Assembly (NCBI RefSeq): GCF_037992945.1
Contig: NZ_CP150304.1
Span: 2,421,501-2,485,500 of the forward strand
DNA from: Peribacillus sp. FSL E2-0218
GTDB taxonomy: Bacteria > Bacillota > Bacilli > Bacillales > DSM-1321
DNA length: 64,000 nt
Direction: 5' to 3'
The translations under genes were made by a program, and so were the position numbers. Below are positions 8,619 through 17,662 of this stretch, in pieces (position 1 is the first letter of the stretch; every line of letters begins with the position of its first letter). Under the pieces are notes generated by a model. That model ran no database searches. It saw nothing but the letters and a program-made list of their open reading frames with translations, and was not told the origin of the DNA.

Positions 8619-9572
8619 ATGAAATCCCGAACATTTGCATACATGCTGGCGATAATACATGCAAGTATAGTCGGCTTATCTTTTTTGTTCACGAAGATGG
8701 CCATTGCAGAATCGAATCCGCTGGATACATTGGCATTCCGATTCACCGTCTCATTCGTCATCATTTTATTGCTTGTCGCCATGAAAGTCATTAAGGTGAA
8801 TTATACGTGGGAATCGATAAAGTACTTGATTCCTCTTTCATTATTATTCCCGACTCTTTTCTTTGCGTTTCAAACTTTTGGGTTAAAATATTCACAATCG
8901 ACGGATGCTGGAATTTTATCTGCCTTTACCCCGATTCTAACCATGATGATCGCTGGATATTTTTTGAAGGAGAAAACTTCTTTATATCAAAAGCTTTCAA
9001 TTGTTTTATCAGTAATGGGAGTCATTTTTATTTTTGTGGTGAAAGGGAGTACCATCAATTTTTCCGATATGCTTGGAATGATATTGATTCTGCTATCCTG
9101 CATTGCTACCGCTTGTTATACAACGATGACACGTTCACTCGCCAAGGATTATACACCAGGTGAAATGTCCTTTTTCATGATGGGAACGGGTTTCGTCATT
9201 TTTAATGCTGCCGCGCTATTTTCCCATCTGAAGCAAGGTTCGATGGAGGAATTCCTCTCACCATGGTCAAGCATGGAATTCATCAGCTCCATTTTGTATT
9301 TGGGAATATTGGCTTCCCTGGTTACCTCGTTATTGTCGAATGCGATTTTAACAAAAATCAAAGCGTCGCAAATGAGCGTGTTCGCCAACCTCTCCACAGT
9401 TGTCACGATTGCTGCAGGAGCGATCATCTTGCATGAAAAGATCACCATTTATGATATTACGGGGTCGATACTGATCATTTTAGGTGTGGTTGGCACGAAT
9501 TACTTTGGAGGGAAGAAAGAGCCTTCCTTAAAGTTGAATTTCGGATATAAGCAGGAACGAAGTGTGAAATGA
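8619..9572 (+). CDS. EamA/DMT-family transporter
   Basis: 317 residues with ten hydrophobic segments arranged as two five-helix EamA (DUF6) repeats. The loop sequence ITIYDITGSILIILGVVG near the C terminus is typical of the second repeat. DMT carriers export metabolites or amino acids; the substrate cannot be predicted. GAGGAG precedes ATG 8619. It is separated from the convergent MBL gene by a shared terminator. Confidence 0.88.
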   Translation: MKSRTFAYMLAIIHASIVGLSFLFTKMAIAESNPLDTLAFRFTVSFVIILLLVAMKVIKVNYTWESIKYLIPLSLLFPTLFFAFQTFGLKYSQSTDAGILSAFTPILTMMIAGYFLKEKTSLYQKLSIVLSVMGVIFIFVVKGSTINFSDMLGMILILLSCIATACYTTMTRSLAKDYTPGEMSFFMMGTGFVIFNAAALFSHLKQGSMEEFLSPWSSMEFISSILYLGILASLVTSLLSNAILTKIKASQMSVFANLSTVVTIAAGAIILHEKITIYDITGSILIILGVVGTNYFGGKKEPSLKLNFGYKQERSVK

Positions 9573-9575
9573 AAG

Positions 9576-9609
9576 AAATGGTCCACCCCAATCGGGATGG
9601 ACCATTTTT
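9576..9609. terminator. bidirectional terminator between convergent genes
   Basis: AAATGGTCCA pairs with TGGACCATTT, with inner CCCC/GGGA around a four-base loop. T runs on both strands; it overlaps the stop codon of the minus-strand gene. Confidence 0.85.
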
Positions 9610-10693
9610 ACTTCCACCATTCTGTTTGCGGGAATTCTTTTGCACCGATCTGTACTGGTTCTCCCAGTTGCGGGGTACAGACCTGAACGTCAAGTTCATT
9701 GGCGGCTTTGGTTACCCGTACGATCGGATCTGTCCAATCATGAAAGGAGAGGGTGAATCCAGCCCAATGAATCGGGATCATCCTTTTTCCTTGTACATCG
9801 ATATGTGCTTGAACCGTTTCTTCAGGCATCATATGAATCGTGGACCAGCGTTCATCATATTGGCCGCATTCCATCAAGGTTAAATCAAATGGCCCGTATT
9901 TCTCGCCGATTTCTTTAAAGTGGGTCCCATAGCCACTATCGCCGCTGAAAAATATGTTTTGCCGCTCACCATTGATCACCCAGGAACACCAAAGCGTGGT
10001 ATTGCCATCCGTTAAACTCCGTCCGGAAAAATGCCTGGCAGGGGTACAGACTAAATGCAAACCCTTGAATGAAACCTCATCCCACCAATTATGTTCTGAA
10101 ATTAATTCTTCGTTAACGCCCCAGCGCTCCAGATGTCCCCCGACACCGAGGGGAACGATGAACTGCCCCACTTTGCCTTTCAAGTTCTTTATTGAGTGAT
10201 AATCCAAATGGTCATAGTGGTCATGCGACAGTATAACGGCATCGATAGGTGGCAGCGAATCCAGGTCAACGGGCAGCTCGCCGCTAAACCGCTTGTTGCC
10301 GAACCAAGGAAAGGGAGTGGGGGCCTTGCCGAACATAGGGTCCACCAGGATCGTTTTACCATCCAATTCCAACATGAAGGCGGAATGGCCAAACCAGGTA
10401 ATCTTATTGGAATCATCAGCGGCCATCCCTTTTGTGTTAATCGTGATAGGGGTGTTTGGCCTTTTTTTCGGATTGCCTCTTATGTAATCCCGTAATATGG
10501 AGCCCGTATGCTTTAAACTCATCGCTTGACTTGTGGGGACCTGATTTTGGAATTTCCCATTGGCGAAATTATCTTTCTCATTGAACATTCTCACTTTTGC
10601 TTTCGTCGTCCTTTTCCCTAGTGGAGGATAAAGCTTAAGGAAAAGGAACAATAAAATAAAAGAAGAAACGATGATTTTTACAATTTTCAGCAT
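9608..10693 (-). CDS. membrane-tethered MBL-fold metallo-hydrolase
   Basis: 361 residues: one N-terminal hydrophobic helix (about 4-20) followed by a metallo-beta-lactamase fold of the UlaG/NAPE-PLD-like branch. Visible metal ligands: SHDHYDHLD (HxHxDH), the downstream PARHFSGR and SGDSGYG, and HWAGF near the C terminus. This branch includes enzymes cleaving phospholipid-like or lactone substrates; the tether and the similarity to the NAPE-PLD branch suggest a membrane-associated substrate, which is inference. GAGGAA precedes ATG 10693. Monocistronic. Confidence 0.85.
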   Translation of the reverse strand: MLKIVKIIVSSFILLFLFLKLYPPLGKRTTKAKVRMFNEKDNFANGKFQNQVPTSQAMSLKHTGSILRDYIRGNPKKRPNTPITINTKGMAADDSNKITWFGHSAFMLELDGKTILVDPMFGKAPTPFPWFGNKRFSGELPVDLDSLPPIDAVILSHDHYDHLDYHSIKNLKGKVGQFIVPLGVGGHLERWGVNEELISEHNWWDEVSFKGLHLVCTPARHFSGRSLTDGNTTLWCSWVINGERQNIFFSGDSGYGTHFKEIGEKYGPFDLTLMECGQYDERWSTIHMMPEETVQAHIDVQGKRMIPIHWAGFTLSFHDWTDPIVRVTKAANELDVQVCTPQLGEPVQIGAKEFPQTEWWK

Positions 10694-10811
10694 GATGATG
10701 TTCCTCCATATAAATCAAATATTTTTGTTACTTATCATATCACAGAATAACTAAGGTTATTTACTAAGATGTCCCGTAAATATCCACCCTTGAGAAAGCG
10801 TTCTTTATAAA

Positions 10812-10843
10812 GTGAAACTTTAGGGGAGTGGCATAAGTTTCAC
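10812..10843. promoter_or_regulatory. perfect inverted repeat upstream of spoIISA
   Basis: GTGAAACTT (10812-10820) and AAGTTTCAC (10835-10843), separated by 14 nt. It lies about 90 nt before spoIISA and could be an operator or a leader hairpin. It has no T run. Confidence 0.4.
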
Positions 10844-10931
10844 AAATTCCAGGCAGGGAAAAGAGGTAGATGAAATGAATAATATAGAGAGAAGTTATAT
10901 AAACGGCGTATGAGGGGCAGGGGGATAACGG

Positions 10932-11681
10932 TTGTTAATTTTTTTCAGAGTCTTTGTCTGGGCGGTGTTTTTTGCTTTATTGGCCTATGTTATCTTGTCT
11001 TGGAAATATAAAGACAAGATAAGTAAAAAAATCGAAGCGATCCGAAAAACCTGGTATATCATTTTTATACTGGGAGCGCTGATTTATTGGAATTTCTATC
11101 CGATGAGTATATTCAACGAGTGGAAAAACTTTTTGATCATGGCAGTTGTGTTCATTCTGATTGATATGTTTGTGTTCTTGAGCATGTATATATCGAAAAT
11201 TGGCGACAATGAATTGTCCTACGCAACAAAAGCCGTTGCGGAAAGCGACAAGCTTTTAACGGACAATAGGGAAAAGGTCAAAAATATGTTTCACTTGTTA
11301 AAGAAAGAAGGAATACCTGAATACTATCAAACGAATAAGGAGTACCTGGCTTATTTGAGCATTCTTCTTCAAGCTTATGCTGCAAAGGAAGCGATGAGCG
11401 TGAACATTCTTCCTTTCAAGACGGAACAGGACAAGCAAATGGTGATGACTGGGCATCCTAACTTGAATGGCAGCACCATTCGTGCTACATTGGAAAGAGA
11501 AGATACGTATTATAATGATGAAGAAAAAATGGCACTCCAGCCAGTAAGCATTTTGATGGAACCATATATCCTTGACGTTAAATCGGAAAGCTTCGTTTCA
11601 GAAGTCGATTGTTTATTGATAGCATTACTGATCATGATGTTCGATATGGTCATAAAACAAAATCCAGGTGGTGAAGGTTAG
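10932..11681 (+). CDS. spoIISA: toxin SpoIISA
   Basis: A 249-residue membrane toxin of the type II SpoIIS toxin-antitoxin system. Three N-terminal transmembrane helices (about 2-20, 40-57, 65-87) are followed by a cytoplasmic GAF-like domain. The block IRKTWYIIFILGALIYWN matches the B. subtilis family closely, and length is nearly identical. Overproduced SpoIISA damages the envelope and kills; the antitoxin binds the cytosolic domain. TTG 10932 (GGGGGATAA upstream) aligns with the known N terminus. The stop TAG ends one base before the antitoxin ATG, so the pair is translationally coupled. Confidence 0.93.
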   Translation: MLIFFRVFVWAVFFALLAYVILSWKYKDKISKKIEAIRKTWYIIFILGALIYWNFYPMSIFNEWKNFLIMAVVFILIDMFVFLSMYISKIGDNELSYATKAVAESDKLLTDNREKVKNMFHLLKKEGIPEYYQTNKEYLAYLSILLQAYAAKEAMSVNILPFKTEQDKQMVMTGHPNLNGSTIRATLEREDTYYNDEEKMALQPVSILMEPYILDVKSESFVSEVDCLLIALLIMMFDMVIKQNPGGEG

Positions 11682-11861
11682 ATGAGCATTTATGATAAAG
11701 TCGGCAGTGAAGTTTCGGTTGCTGTAATCAAACCACAGGTTAAGATACCCGATGTTGGGTTAAGCCCGCATACCAAAAAAGTGATGAAACAGAACGAACG
11801 CGTTATCCTGAAAGATAAAGAAAAGTCGGCACGCTTCAGCCGCTTAAAAAGTGTTTTATAG
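11682..11861 (+). CDS. spoIISB: antitoxin SpoIISB
   Basis: 59 codons starting one base after the spoIISA stop. The core SPHTKKVMKQNERVI matches the conserved SPHT...NER segment of SpoIISB, which wraps around the cytoplasmic domain of the toxin. The remainder is polar and basic, consistent with an intrinsically disordered antitoxin. It is easily missed because of its size. Confidence 0.88.
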   Translation: MSIYDKVGSEVSVAVIKPQVKIPDVGLSPHTKKVMKQNERVILKDKEKSARFSRLKSVL

Positions 11862-11958
11862 GAATTAGGGCAGGGGGTTGTTCCTAATGCCTTATGATAT
11901 TTGTGAAAAACCCGCATATACTATTCAAAACTAAAGAATAGGAAGGGTCTTTCAGAAT

Positions 11959-12096
11959 ATGAACAAAAAACCCGAGAGAGTGAACATCCCGGCCCCCTCC
12001 GCTTCACCATCCGAGCAACGGATACATAAAGATAATGCTGAATTGCTGAGGCTTTTACAAAGATTGAAAGCGAAACGATGGATTTTTTTAAGGTAA
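11959..12096 (+). CDS. spoIISC: small second antitoxin-like protein, SpoIISC-type
   Basis: A 45-codon ORF about 100 nt after spoIISB, with GGAAGG upstream of ATG 11959. Its centre SPSEQRIHKDNAELLRLL echoes the SpoIISB pattern SPHTKKVMKQNERVIL, so it looks like a truncated paralogue. B. subtilis carries a third gene, spoIISC, of the same size, whose product can also neutralise SpoIISA. The assignment rests on position, size and this short similarity. A terminator follows directly. Confidence 0.7.
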   Translation: MNKKPERVNIPAPSASPSEQRIHKDNAELLRLLQRLKAKRWIFLR

Positions 12097-12102
12097 ATGA
12101 AA

Positions 12103-12128
12103 GCCAGTCTCCAAGGAGAACTGGTTTT
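12103..12128 (+). terminator. terminator of the spoIIS operon
   Basis: CCAGTCTCC pairs with GGAGAACTGG (one bulged A), followed by a T run. Confidence 0.8.
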
Positions 12129-13091
12129 TTATTTTCCCGGTTGGAAATGATCGTCAGCCTTTTGGCGCGACTTTTTTTCCTTATACATGCTACGATCCGC
12201 CTTTTTCAACAGTGTCTCCATGTTCATCCCATCATGAGGATAAAAGCTCATCCCTATACTTGCGGTAATGAAATAATCATTTCCATTAATGAGGATGGGC
12301 ATCGTCGATAAACGATTCGATAAAAACTCGGCACTGCTGTGCGTTCTGTTGATTAAATCCTCACCTTGCGATGGATGAAGTAATACAATGAATTCATCAC
12401 CACCAATACGGCAGATGTGACTGTCCTCCTGTACGTTTTGCTGAAGGCACTCAGCCGTCAGTTTAATGACCAAATCTCCAACATCATGGCCAAAGGAGTC
12501 ATTGAAGATTTTAAAATGATTAAGATCGATGTAAAGAATCGCCATTTCAGCATTCCGTTTATCTTTATTATAATCGAAATAATGATAGAGGAAGTTCCTA
12601 TTATAAAGACCTGACAATTCATCCCTGATAATCCCATCTTCAAGGATGAGGGTTTGACATGCTAAAGAGGCGAGGGACTTAATCAGGATAGAATCATATT
12701 CTTTAAAATCGTAAGGTTCAATATCAAAGGCACATAAAGTCCCAAGCACCTTGCCGTCATATAAAAGCGGGGCGCCCATGAAACAACCATTGCCAATGTA
12801 CTTCGTTAAAGGATGGTCACGAGTCAAAGCGTGTTCGGCTAAATTAGGAATGACAAGAGGCTCGGAGCCATTTTCGGCAGCCAATTTGCAAAATACCATA
12901 TTATAAGGAAGAACGTCACCATCACAAATTAACCTTGCCTGTCTATTGAAGGATTTGATCGCGAAACTTTCCGTAGGGTGTAATATCGAGAGGTAGAATG
13001 TGTTGACCTTGATCGTCTTTGACAAAAGTGCCAACAATTCTTCCGCGATGCAGTCGAAATTTTTATAGTAATTGATATCCTGCTGTATCAT
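12129..13091 (-). CDS. GAF-GGDEF diguanylate cyclase
   Basis: 320 residues: an N-terminal GAF sensor domain (about 15-150) and a GGDEF domain (about 160-315) with an intact active site RIGGDEF. It should make cyclic di-GMP from two GTP. The RxxD inhibitory site normally just before the active site is absent (VQED instead), so product inhibition is probably lost. There is no membrane segment, so it is a cytoplasmic sensor of an unknown ligand. ATG 13091 has AAAGGAG upstream. Confidence 0.88.
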   Translation of the reverse strand: MIQQDINYYKNFDCIAEELLALLSKTIKVNTFYLSILHPTESFAIKSFNRQARLICDGDVLPYNMVFCKLAAENGSEPLVIPNLAEHALTRDHPLTKYIGNGCFMGAPLLYDGKVLGTLCAFDIEPYDFKEYDSILIKSLASLACQTLILEDGIIRDELSGLYNRNFLYHYFDYNKDKRNAEMAILYIDLNHFKIFNDSFGHDVGDLVIKLTAECLQQNVQEDSHICRIGGDEFIVLLHPSQGEDLINRTHSSAEFLSNRLSTMPILINGNDYFITASIGMSFYPHDGMNMETLLKKADRSMYKEKKSRQKADDHFQPGK

Positions 13092-13535
13092 TTCCAGGCT
13101 CCTTTATATGGATAATCTAATTAGCTTTCCAAAAATCATTGCTATTGAACGGCAAAGATACAAAAGCCGAAACGTGACAGTTGTCCGAATTTCCACTAAA
13201 CTCGAATAAGAGCCAGGGTTCGTTCTGATTGGGAAGATTGAAGGCCCCTATGTTATTTTTCGGCCATTTATCGATTTCGTTAAATGTGTAAATGCACAAT
13301 TCGCACATTAAATGAATTATACTGTAAATGAATTGACAAGAGTGCCATCGACCGCTAAACAAGCATTCGATTGGGCTGCCGCACATCATCGGCTATGCCG
13401 CCTTGGGGTAACTGAATCTTGGGAGAGGGCTGAATGATGGGTAAAAGGCTAGATGGCCCTCATGTAAAAAAATGTTTTGGAGAGGATAAAAGGTAAGCGT
13501 ACCGTACATACAGGAACATTCAAAAGGGGATCATT
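13092..13535. other. intergenic, no supported gene
   Basis: 444 nt. A 90-codon minus-strand frame (13117-13389) has no ribosome site and no recognisable motif. The promoter of the helicase gene should lie at the right end. Confidence 0.4.
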
Positions 13536-16106
13536 ATGGGTAAATTAGAAAGTATATATCCTATAGCTATAGAAAATACGAAGGAAAAAATCATGCAGGA
13601 TATGAATTTTTACTTGGAGAGTAGAGAGACATTGCCTTCGTTTGTAACCTATGTATCAGACAGATTATCCTTCATTGAGCAAATCTGGCTTAATGTATGG
13701 TTGAATAAAGCATCAAATGATGTGCCAAGAAGGGAAAAAAAGGTGTTTCTGAACGAAAGGGGCTTCGTTACCGAGGGCTCGGATCATAAGCTGATCAACA
13801 GTATGTTCCGTAATGAATTAAGAACGTACCGACCATTTGACGCATTATCGTGGATGAGCGAAACCTTCGCGGAAAAGCAGGCTGATTGGGAAAAGAGATA
13901 TAGAGAAGCGCGGGGGGATTTTTTCAAGAGGCAGGAAGAACAACGTCTCGCAAAGCAACGGTGGAAGATACGCATCCGACTGCAAGATGAGGCTAACTCA
14001 TATTTTGAAGAAAGCTCACTTGTTTTATATTTGCATGTCAGGTCTTATATTGCCGGGGTTTTGGCAAAGGATCTTAAAAATAAGCCTAAATTCCAATATG
14101 TCGATCCATACCTGCTGGAAGAAAAATTGGTGGAAGAAGGCGGGTTCCAAGCAAATGAATATTTGATGGTCACGGACTTCTTTGAAGAATTGACAGGAGA
14201 TATCCATTCCTTGTTCGATTGGGGAAAGAACCATTTTGAATACGAAAATTACTTTTATCGCTATGAGAGATTAGTTTCGGATTTGATACTGAAAATCGCC
14301 CCTGAAAAATACATGAATCATTTGCCTGTTCACTTGCATCATGATTTTTTGGAGTCTTATGGGGAAAGGCTGACCGTTCACGCCCTGCAAGATATCTTGA
14401 GAGATGAATTGGCTGATTTGTCCCAGGCCTGTTTCGATGAACTTCAAGAAGAATACGTTTCAGATTTATTGAACCTCGAGGGAATTCCTTTTGAAGAAAC
14501 AGTTCATGAGGAAATCTTCGAAAAAGACGAGGCGAATAGAGAAAGAAGAAAAGCTGAAGCAATTGCCGAACAAGCCAAAAAGCAGGCAGAAGAGCAAAGG
14601 ATGATCAATGACATTATTGGCAAGGCCTATACTCCATCATTAGGAAAAAAGGTCAGCTATATCTTGCACATCGGAGAGACCAACACCGGCAAGACACATC
14701 AGGCATTGCAAAAAATGAAAGATGCAGAAAGCGGTTTATATCTGGCTCCCCTAAGGCTGTTGGCGCTTGAAGTTTTTGATAAATTGAATGCGGATGGCGT
14801 ACCTTGCTCATTAAAAACCGGTGAGGAAGAAAAGGCTGTCATGGGCGCAAAGCACACCTCAAGTACCGTTGAAATGTTCCATGAAAAGGATTACCACGAA
14901 GTGATCGTGATAGATGAAGCGCAGATGATTGCCGATAAAGATCGAGGCTTTGCCTGGTTTCGGGCAATTACGCAAGCAAATGCCAAAGAAGTGCACATTA
15001 TCGGAAGCAATAATATTAAAAAGATGCTGTTGAATCTTCTGGATGAAGCGGAGTTGGAGCTCCTTGAATACAGACGAGAGATACCGCTTGAGGTGGAACA
15101 GCGTGAATTCGAATTGAAATATACGAAAAAAGGGGATGCCCTCATTTGTTTTTCGCGAAGGCAGGTATTGGAGACGGCATCGCGTCTGAAAGAGAGTGGA
15201 CATAATGTCAGCATGATCTATGGCAGTATGCCACCTGAGAGCAGGAAACGGCAAATAGAGCTTTTCAATCGCGGGGAAACATCGGTTGTCGTTGCTACAG
15301 ATGCAATTGGGATGGGTTTGAATTTGCCGATCCGGCGCATTGTCTTCCTTGAGAATGAAAAGTTCGACGGGACCCGAAGAAGGAGACTGACGTCACAGGA
15401 AATCAAACAAATTGCAGGCAGAGCGGGAAGAAAGGGCATTTATGATACGGGCAAGGTCGCCTTTACGGCAGAAATCAAAATCATGAATAGGTTGCTTGAA
15501 CAAGCGGATGAACCAGTTCAAACCTTTACGATTGCCCCAACCTCTGCCGTATTCGAGCGTTTTCAAAAGTATTACCGGAACATGGGCACTTTTTTTGAAA
15601 TGTGGGAGCGGTTCGAGCCCCCTAAAGGCACGAAAAAGGCTTCACTATCGGAAGAAAGGGAGCTGTACGAGCTGATAAGGGATACCCAAATCGAAGTTCG
15701 TTTTTCTTTGCTGGATTTGTATGGCTTCCTGCATATCCCTTTTTCTGCCAAAGAACCGAGTCTCATCAGGCAGTGGCTGGAGACTGTCGAGGCGATAGCC
15801 GAGAGCCATGATCTTCCTGAACCGATCATCAAGACTAGAAATTTGGAGGAGTTGGAGCTATCTTATAAGGCGATTGGCCTTCATCTCTTATTTTTATACC
15901 GCTTGGGTAAGAAAACAGAAGCCGTATATTGGGAGCGTATCCGTGAAGAAATCAGTGAGGGCGTTCATGATCAATTAAAGGATGAAATGTTGAATTACCA
16001 GAGAAAATGTAAACGCTGTGGAAAAAAGCTACCGGATGACTCACGTTTTCATATATGTGATGCTTGTTATCATAGAGGCCATAGGAAGACACACCGGTTG
16101 CATTGA
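13536..16106 (+). CDS. SUV3-like superfamily 2 helicase with zinc-ribbon tail
   Basis: 856 residues. The N-terminal third (1-340) is helical and unrecognised, ending in a charged coiled coil. The helicase core begins near 375: Walker A GETNTGKT (about 379), motif II IDEAQ (about 458), motif V/VI ATDAIGMGLNLP and QIAGRAGRKG, a pattern typical of SUV3/SUPV3L1 RNA-DNA helicases rather than RecQ or DEAD-box proteins. The last 35 residues hold a CxxC...CxxC zinc ribbon (CKRCGKK...CDAC). It probably unwinds RNA or RNA-DNA hybrids; its partner is unknown. ATG 13536. Monocistronic. Confidence 0.8.
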   Translation: MGKLESIYPIAIENTKEKIMQDMNFYLESRETLPSFVTYVSDRLSFIEQIWLNVWLNKASNDVPRREKKVFLNERGFVTEGSDHKLINSMFRNELRTYRPFDALSWMSETFAEKQADWEKRYREARGDFFKRQEEQRLAKQRWKIRIRLQDEANSYFEESSLVLYLHVRSYIAGVLAKDLKNKPKFQYVDPYLLEEKLVEEGGFQANEYLMVTDFFEELTGDIHSLFDWGKNHFEYENYFYRYERLVSDLILKIAPEKYMNHLPVHLHHDFLESYGERLTVHALQDILRDELADLSQACFDELQEEYVSDLLNLEGIPFEETVHEEIFEKDEANRERRKAEAIAEQAKKQAEEQRMINDIIGKAYTPSLGKKVSYILHIGETNTGKTHQALQKMKDAESGLYLAPLRLLALEVFDKLNADGVPCSLKTGEEEKAVMGAKHTSSTVEMFHEKDYHEVIVIDEAQMIADKDRGFAWFRAITQANAKEVHIIGSNNIKKMLLNLLDEAELELLEYRREIPLEVEQREFELKYTKKGDALICFSRRQVLETASRLKESGHNVSMIYGSMPPESRKRQIELFNRGETSVVVATDAIGMGLNLPIRRIVFLENEKFDGTRRRRLTSQEIKQIAGRAGRKGIYDTGKVAFTAEIKIMNRLLEQADEPVQTFTIAPTSAVFERFQKYYRNMGTFFEMWERFEPPKGTKKASLSEERELYELIRDTQIEVRFSLLDLYGFLHIPFSAKEPSLIRQWLETVEAIAESHDLPEPIIKTRNLEELELSYKAIGLHLLFLYRLGKKTEAVYWERIREEISEGVHDQLKDEMLNYQRKCKRCGKKLPDDSRFHICDACYHRGHRKTHRLH

Positions 16107-16135
16107 TCCGCTTCCTCAGGTCGTCCGGAGGGGGA

Positions 16136-16180
16136 CAACGCAAAATGACGTACGCTACAAGTGTACGTCATTTTGCGTTG
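16136..16180. repeat. perfect 18-bp inverted repeat between convergent genes
   Basis: CAACGCAAAATGACGTAC (16136-16153) and its exact complement (16163-16180), with a 9-nt loop. It has no T run on either side, so it is an unusual terminator if it is one at all; it could be a short palindromic repeat. Confidence 0.6.
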
Positions 16181-16195
16181 AAGGATGGGCAGTGC

Positions 16196-16435
16196 CTAAT
16201 CATTTCGTTTCGCTTTGGCCAATAGAGCTGCTTGCCGCTTTAATCGTTTATCCGCCTTCTTATCATGCACCACAAAAAGGGCATGGATCAATCCGGGAAT
16301 GTAGAAAAAAAGCGTGAGAATCAAATTGATCAGAGCGGAAATAGGTTTACCCGCTAACAATACGGCCAATGGAGGGAAAAGAATCGCGATGATATAGAGA
16401 ATAATGAACACGCTCCAGTTTTTATTAATTGCCAA
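16196..16435 (-). CDS. YqaE/Pmp3 family small membrane protein
   Basis: 79 residues with two transmembrane helices and the family signature: PPLAVLLAGK after helix 1 and YIPGLIHALFVV in helix 2 (UPF0057/Pmp3). Homologues in plants and yeast affect membrane potential under salt or cold stress; bacterial roles are not settled. The C-terminal tail is unusually basic (KADKRLKRQAALLAKAKR). The TTG start at 16435 has only a weak site; no better start keeps the first helix. Confidence 0.85.
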   Translation of the reverse strand: MAINKNWSVFIILYIIAILFPPLAVLLAGKPISALINLILTLFFYIPGLIHALFVVHDKKADKRLKRQAALLAKAKRND

Positions 16436-16600
16436 GCTGCCTTAAGGCTTGTATAGTCATTCCGTTTTTGTCATTGCGATGATATATATATGCTTGAGAC
16501 CCACATTCATGCAGGGCGAGTCTTATGAATTCAGTAAAATCCTTTCACCGATATGCCGGCTTCTGTGTTAGAATTATCAGAAAACGCATCGGGGGTACGG

Positions 16601-17287
16601 ATGTTCATGAGAAAAAAGATCGCCTGTTTGCATGCACACCATTCAAATATAGAATACATAGAAAAAGCATTTTCGCCATTCGATATGGAATGGCTTCATT
16701 TTGTAGATTCAGGATTGATGCATCGGGTGGCATCAGATGAAACGTTTACATTTTCGGATGCTTCGAAAAAAGTGAAAGAACAGATGGAATGGATGGTCGA
16801 ATGTAATGTGGATGCCATCCTGATAACCTGCACGAACTATATTACTTTTTTAAACGAAGAACAGCTATCGCTGTCTATGCCCATCATCAAAATTGATGAA
16901 CCATTTTTTGAGCTGGTTTGCCAAGTGCAGCAGCCGCAAGTGATGCTATTTACGAATCCTGCTACTGTCGAAGGAACGATGAAACGTTTAAACGTCCATT
17001 CAAGAAATTATGGGGGCGTCGATGTTGAAATCATCATCATCGAAAATGCCTTTGAATTGATCATGAAGGGTTTGAACGACACATATAACCAGGAGATCGT
17101 AAATCGCTTATTGCAATTCAATGAAGAAAAAAGACAGATTTCGGTGGCTCAGTTATCCATGGTCAAAGCAGCGATGAGCTATGAGCGTCTGACAGGAGAT
17201 GCCATTATAAATCCGCTGCAGGCATTAGTCAGCTTCATGGCCACTCGACTGGATCTAAGGCCCTCAATTGAAAAAGAGCACATTTGA
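16601..17287 (+). CDS. Asp/Glu racemase-superfamily-like protein
   Basis: 228 residues resembling the aspartate/glutamate/hydantoin racemase fold: a central segment DAILITCTNYITF holds the first catalytic-type cysteine in the usual TCT/N context. The second catalytic cysteine expected in the C-terminal half is not seen (SMVKAAMSYERLTGDA region), so racemase activity is doubtful; a one-cysteine lyase or decarboxylase-like role, or a degenerate enzyme, is possible. ATG 16601 follows GGGGGTA; the frame is open further upstream without a site. Confidence 0.6.
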   Translation: MFMRKKIACLHAHHSNIEYIEKAFSPFDMEWLHFVDSGLMHRVASDETFTFSDASKKVKEQMEWMVECNVDAILITCTNYITFLNEEQLSLSMPIIKIDEPFFELVCQVQQPQVMLFTNPATVEGTMKRLNVHSRNYGGVDVEIIIIENAFELIMKGLNDTYNQEIVNRLLQFNEEKRQISVAQLSMVKAAMSYERLTGDAIINPLQALVSFMATRLDLRPSIEKEHI

Positions 17288-17350
17288 AGGGTCAGTTGTT
17301 AACTAAAAGGATAAGGCCCTCCCTGTATTGTAAAGCCTAGACAGGGGGAT

Positions 17351-17662
17351 TCATTTATCCTTATTTCGGATTTGTTCACGGATGGTTTCAAGTTCATCCA
17401 AGGATAAAACCGTCAGGGAATTTCTTATTTCCTCCTCGACCCTTTTCCGATCAAGCTCCCTATATTCGTTCCACCAATCCCGCAAACCCTCAGTGTTTTC
17501 AAGAAGATACTCAATATCGATTTCTTCTTGCTCGTCATCTGATAAATATTTCATGACCGCTCCCAATAATCGATTGAGTTGGGCTATTTCATTTTCCACA
17601 ACTGGTGAAGCGACATCTTTCTTTTTCTCAACATCTTTAGCTGGTACATTTCGCGTGGCCAT
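17351..17662 (-). CDS. conserved-looking hypothetical protein, helical
   Basis: 103 residues: a charged, disordered N terminus (ATRNVPAKDVEKKKD) followed by acidic amphipathic helices (SDDEQEEIDIEYLLENTEGL). No signal or membrane segment, no family recognised. ATG 17662 has GGGAGG 5-6 nt upstream; the longer frame to 17710 has none. Confidence 0.65.
   Translation of the reverse strand: MATRNVPAKDVEKKKDVASPVVENEIAQLNRLLGAVMKYLSDDEQEEIDIEYLLENTEGLRDWWNEYRELDRKRVEEEIRNSLTVLSLDELETIREQIRNKDK

Noticed and set aside
13117..13389. 90-codon minus-strand frame before the GGDEF gene
   Set aside because: No ribosome site and no recognisable motif, and its composition is not clearly protein-like.
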